Source: Deinococcus sp. (GTDB lineage: Bacteria; Deinococcota; Deinococci; JACQHA01). Taken from it: a stretch of DNA of 8,051 bases. Position numbers and translations under genes: made by a program. The stretch is from assembly GCA_016199255.1 (NCBI GenBank), contig JACQHA010000225.1:1-8051 (forward strand), read 5' to 3'. Under the pieces are notes generated by a model. That model searched no databases. It saw only the letters and a program-made list of their open reading frames with translations, and was not told the origin of the DNA. Shown here one piece after another: positions 6,429 to 8,051 of the stretch; positions within the stretch are counted from its first letter, which is position 1; every line of letters begins with the position of its first letter.

Positions 6429-6442
6429 GGGGCCAATGCCCC
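6429..6442. other. Small hairpin in the divergent gap upstream of lnt
   Basis: GGGGC (6429-6433) and GCCCC (6438-6442) flank a CAAT loop in the 119-base gap between the repeat-protein gene and lnt. A 5-base-pair stem in GC-rich DNA may be chance; its position between two divergent starts is the only reason to note it. Confidence 0.25.
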
Positions 6443-6452
6443 CGGCCAGTGG

Positions 6453-6482
6453 TTGTCGCCCTCTTCCCCACCCCAGTAGAGT
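6453..6482 (+). promoter_or_regulatory. Weak candidate promoter of lnt
   Basis: TTGTCG (6453-6458, 4 of 6) and TAGAGT (6477-6482, 4 of 6) are separated by 18 bases. Transcription would begin at or next to the lnt ATG (6489), giving a leaderless message, which fits the lack of a clear ribosome site there. The match is poor, so this is a suggestion only. Confidence 0.2.
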
Positions 6483-6488
6483 ACTGGC

Positions 6489-7994
6489 ATGCCCTATGTG
6501 CTTTGTCTCCTCAGTGGCGCGCTCCTCTCTTTAGCCTACCCCCGCACCAACTGGTGGCCTGTAGCGCTTGTTGCCCTGGCCTATCCTATTTTCCGCACCC
6601 TGCGCGCCAGCCGGCCCCGGGAGGCATTCTGGGCAGGGTATATTGCCGGCATCGGCTTTTTTAGCCTGCACCTGCGCTGGGTGATTGAGTTCTTCTCCGA
6701 CTTCCTGGGCAGCGCGGGGTGGATTCTCACGGTGCTGCTGGTGGCTGGAGTGTCGCTATTCTGGGGGCTGCCTATGTGGCTCAGCGCCCTTATGGGGCGC
6801 ACGCCCGGAGCGCGGCTCTGGCTCTTAGCTTTGTGGTGGGTGGCGGCAGAGAAGAGCCGCTCGCTCTTGTTCTGGGCCTTTCCCTGGGGGCTTTTGGGCA
6901 ACACTCTGGGGGAGACGCCCTTGATCCAGATAGCCGATATTACTGGCATTTACGGGCCGACGCTCCTGATCCTGCTCATGAACGGCGGCTGGGGCTGGCT
7001 GCTCACCATGCGGCGCCAGGTGATGCGCCCTTTGCAGCGGCTCTTCCCCCTGCTCCTGGAGCTGGCACTGGGGGCGGTGGCGCTTTTCTATGGATCGTGG
7101 CGGCTCGCCGAGCCGTTGCCACCAGCGCCGCACCAGGCGCTGATTGTCCAGGGGAACATTGACCCCAGGGAGAAAGGCAGCAGCCAAAGCGGGACCTTCC
7201 TGGACAGCTACCTGGGCCTGACCCGGGAAGCTCTGGGCACGAACCCTGAGCTGGTGATCTGGCCCGAGGGGGCGATCCTTACCTACTTGGACCAGGACCA
7301 GCGCGCTCAGGATCAGATTAGGACTTTAGGCGTGCCAGTCATTACCGGGGCACCCAGCAGCCAGGGCTACAACCGGGAGCGGCAGCTCTTGGGAGGCAAC
7401 GCCGTCCATGCCATCTGGCCCGGGGGCTATAGCGGCCCGTACAACAAGGTGCACCTGGTGCCCTTCTCCGAAGGATTGCCGTTCCGACCCCTGCTAGACG
7501 GGATATACCGCTTCTTCTTTAGCCTAGCAGGGTTCCAGACTTGGAGCTGGCAGCCGGGCCAGGCAGTCATTCCCCTCGAGACCCCGGCTGGCTCGTTCGG
7601 CGCTTATGTGTGTTACGAGTCGGTGTTCCCGGACATCGCCCGGGCTATGGTGCGCAGCGGGGCACAGGCGCTGATCAATGTGTCCAACGACGGCTGGTTC
7701 GGCGGCTCCAGCGGCCCCTGGCAGCACCTGGCCATGGGCAACGTGCGGGCCATCGAAACCCGGCGCTACCTGCTCCGATCGGGCAACACCGGCATTACCG
7801 CTGTCATTGACCCCTACGGCCGGGTACAGGACACACTGGACATGAATCAAGTTGGGACGCTCTTGGCCGGCTTCGATCTCAGGGATGAGTTAACCTTTTA
7901 TGTGCGCTGGGGGGACTGGCTACCTGCCTTGGCGCTGATCTTGCTCTTGGCTACGCTCCTCTGGCGGCTGGCTGGGGGCCAGGGGAAGGTATAA
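6489..7994 (+). CDS. lnt: Apolipoprotein N-acyltransferase
   Basis: 501 residues, typical of the family. Lnt adds the third acyl chain to the N-terminal cysteine of lipoproteins, using a phospholipid donor, on the outer face of the cytoplasmic membrane. Hydrophobic segments fill residues about 5-200. The nitrilase-like domain (about 215-465) carries the full triad: Glu260 (IWPEGAI), Lys320 (YNKVHLVPFSEG) and Cys375 (CYESVFPD), with the conserved Tyr-Glu after the cysteine and NVSNDGWFG (397-405). A final membrane helix (about 478-494) anchors the C-terminus. An in-frame stop (6477-6479) just upstream fixes the ATG at 6489 as the first possible standard start. The ribosome site before it is weak, so translation may be inefficient or leaderless. 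selC follows almost directly. No lipoprotein substrate is encoded in the window. Confidence 0.95.
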   Translation: MPYVLCLLSGALLSLAYPRTNWWPVALVALAYPIFRTLRASRPREAFWAGYIAGIGFFSLHLRWVIEFFSDFLGSAGWILTVLLVAGVSLFWGLPMWLSALMGRTPGARLWLLALWWVAAEKSRSLLFWAFPWGLLGNTLGETPLIQIADITGIYGPTLLILLMNGGWGWLLTMRRQVMRPLQRLFPLLLELALGAVALFYGSWRLAEPLPPAPHQALIVQGNIDPREKGSSQSGTFLDSYLGLTREALGTNPELVIWPEGAILTYLDQDQRAQDQIRTLGVPVITGAPSSQGYNRERQLLGGNAVHAIWPGGYSGPYNKVHLVPFSEGLPFRPLLDGIYRFFFSLAGFQTWSWQPGQAVIPLETPAGSFGAYVCYESVFPDIARAMVRSGAQALINVSNDGWFGGSSGPWQHLAMGNVRAIETRRYLLRSGNTGITAVIDPYGRVQDTLDMNQVGTLLAGFDLRDELTFYVRWGDWLPALALILLLATLLWRLAGGQGKV

Positions 7995-7995
7995 T
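7990..7995 (+). promoter_or_regulatory. -10 box of selC overlapping the lnt stop codon
   Basis: TATAAT, a perfect sigma-70 -10 consensus, contains the lnt stop TAA. The predicted transcription start (about 8001-8003) coincides with the first base of the tRNA. The -35 is poor (CTGGCT at 7968-7973, 3 of 6, 16-base spacing). Confidence 0.5.
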
Positions 7996-8002
7996 CTCGT
8001 CC

Positions 8003-8051
8003 GGAGGCGTCCGGGTCCCTGGTGGGCCCCGCGGTCTTCAAAACCGTTGTG
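8003..8051 (+). tRNA. selC: Selenocysteine tRNA (anticodon UCA), cut by right window edge
   Basis: The first 49 bases of a tRNA are visible. The 5' acceptor strand GGAGGCGT (8003-8010) is followed by a D arm with a 6-base-pair stem, GGGTCC (8013-8018) with GGGCCC (8024-8029), and a loop of only 5 bases. The anticodon stem GCGGT/ACCGT (8031-8035, 8043-8047) encloses the loop CTTCAAA, with anticodon TCA at 8038-8040. The long D stem with small loop and the UCA anticodon are hallmarks of tRNA-Sec, which inserts selenocysteine at UGA. The long variable arm and the 3' acceptor strand lie beyond the edge, so the 8-base-pair acceptor cannot be checked. Confidence 0.9.

Noticed and set aside
1..8051. 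CRISPR arrays, insertion sequences, integrases, toxin-antitoxin pairs
   Set aside because: No regularly spaced identical repeats, terminal inverted repeats with a transposase, or recombinase genes were found. The only regular array encodes protein repeats.

Overview
This GC-rich window comes from a compact bacterial genome. The genes mostly end codons in G or C, the gaps are under about 120 bases, two gene pairs overlap by 4 bases, and at least one promoter element sits on the stop codon of the preceding gene. The phylum cannot be fixed from sequence alone. A LexA of this type, an apolipoprotein N-acyltransferase, a selenocysteine tRNA and an unclassified glycoside hydrolase 2 gene together would fit Chloroflexota or a neighbouring lineage, but this is a low-confidence inference.

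Layout. Positions 1-1398 (minus strand) hold the first 466 codons of a glycoside hydrolase family 2 gene whose 3' end lies beyond the left edge. It diverges from typA/bipA (1509-3305, plus), a ribosome-associated translational GTPase. typA runs tail to tail into a gene for a secreted protein of unknown function (3283-4287, minus), with a 23-base overlap of the two coding ends. Upstream of that, read on the minus strand, is a tight cluster: a 62-residue excisionase-type helix-turn-helix protein (5117-5305), lexA (4500-5120) and a 57-residue zinc-ribbon-like reading frame (4330-4503). The first pair overlaps by ATGA. The second pair overlaps by GTAA, where a start codon would be expected. A good promoter (TTGACC, 18 bases, TATAGT) precedes the cluster. 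Next on the minus strand is a membrane-anchored protein made almost entirely of 22-residue repeats (5425-6369), with a decayed second copy of its C-terminal codons 40 bases downstream. The plus-strand gene lnt (6489-7994) diverges from it. The right edge cuts a selenocysteine tRNA (selC), whose TATAAT box overlaps the lnt stop codon.

How the genes fit together. The window is not one pathway. It combines housekeeping functions (TypA in translation, Lnt in lipoprotein maturation, tRNA-Sec in UGA recoding, LexA in DNA-damage control) with poorly known proteins of the cell surface (the repeat protein, the secreted protein) and a carbohydrate hydrolase. The most distinctive features are the three-gene lexA cluster with the altered start codon of its last member, the 22-residue repeat protein with its duplicated tail, and the selC gene, which implies that selenoproteins are made in this organism. 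I see no mobile element, CRISPR array or complete novel system.
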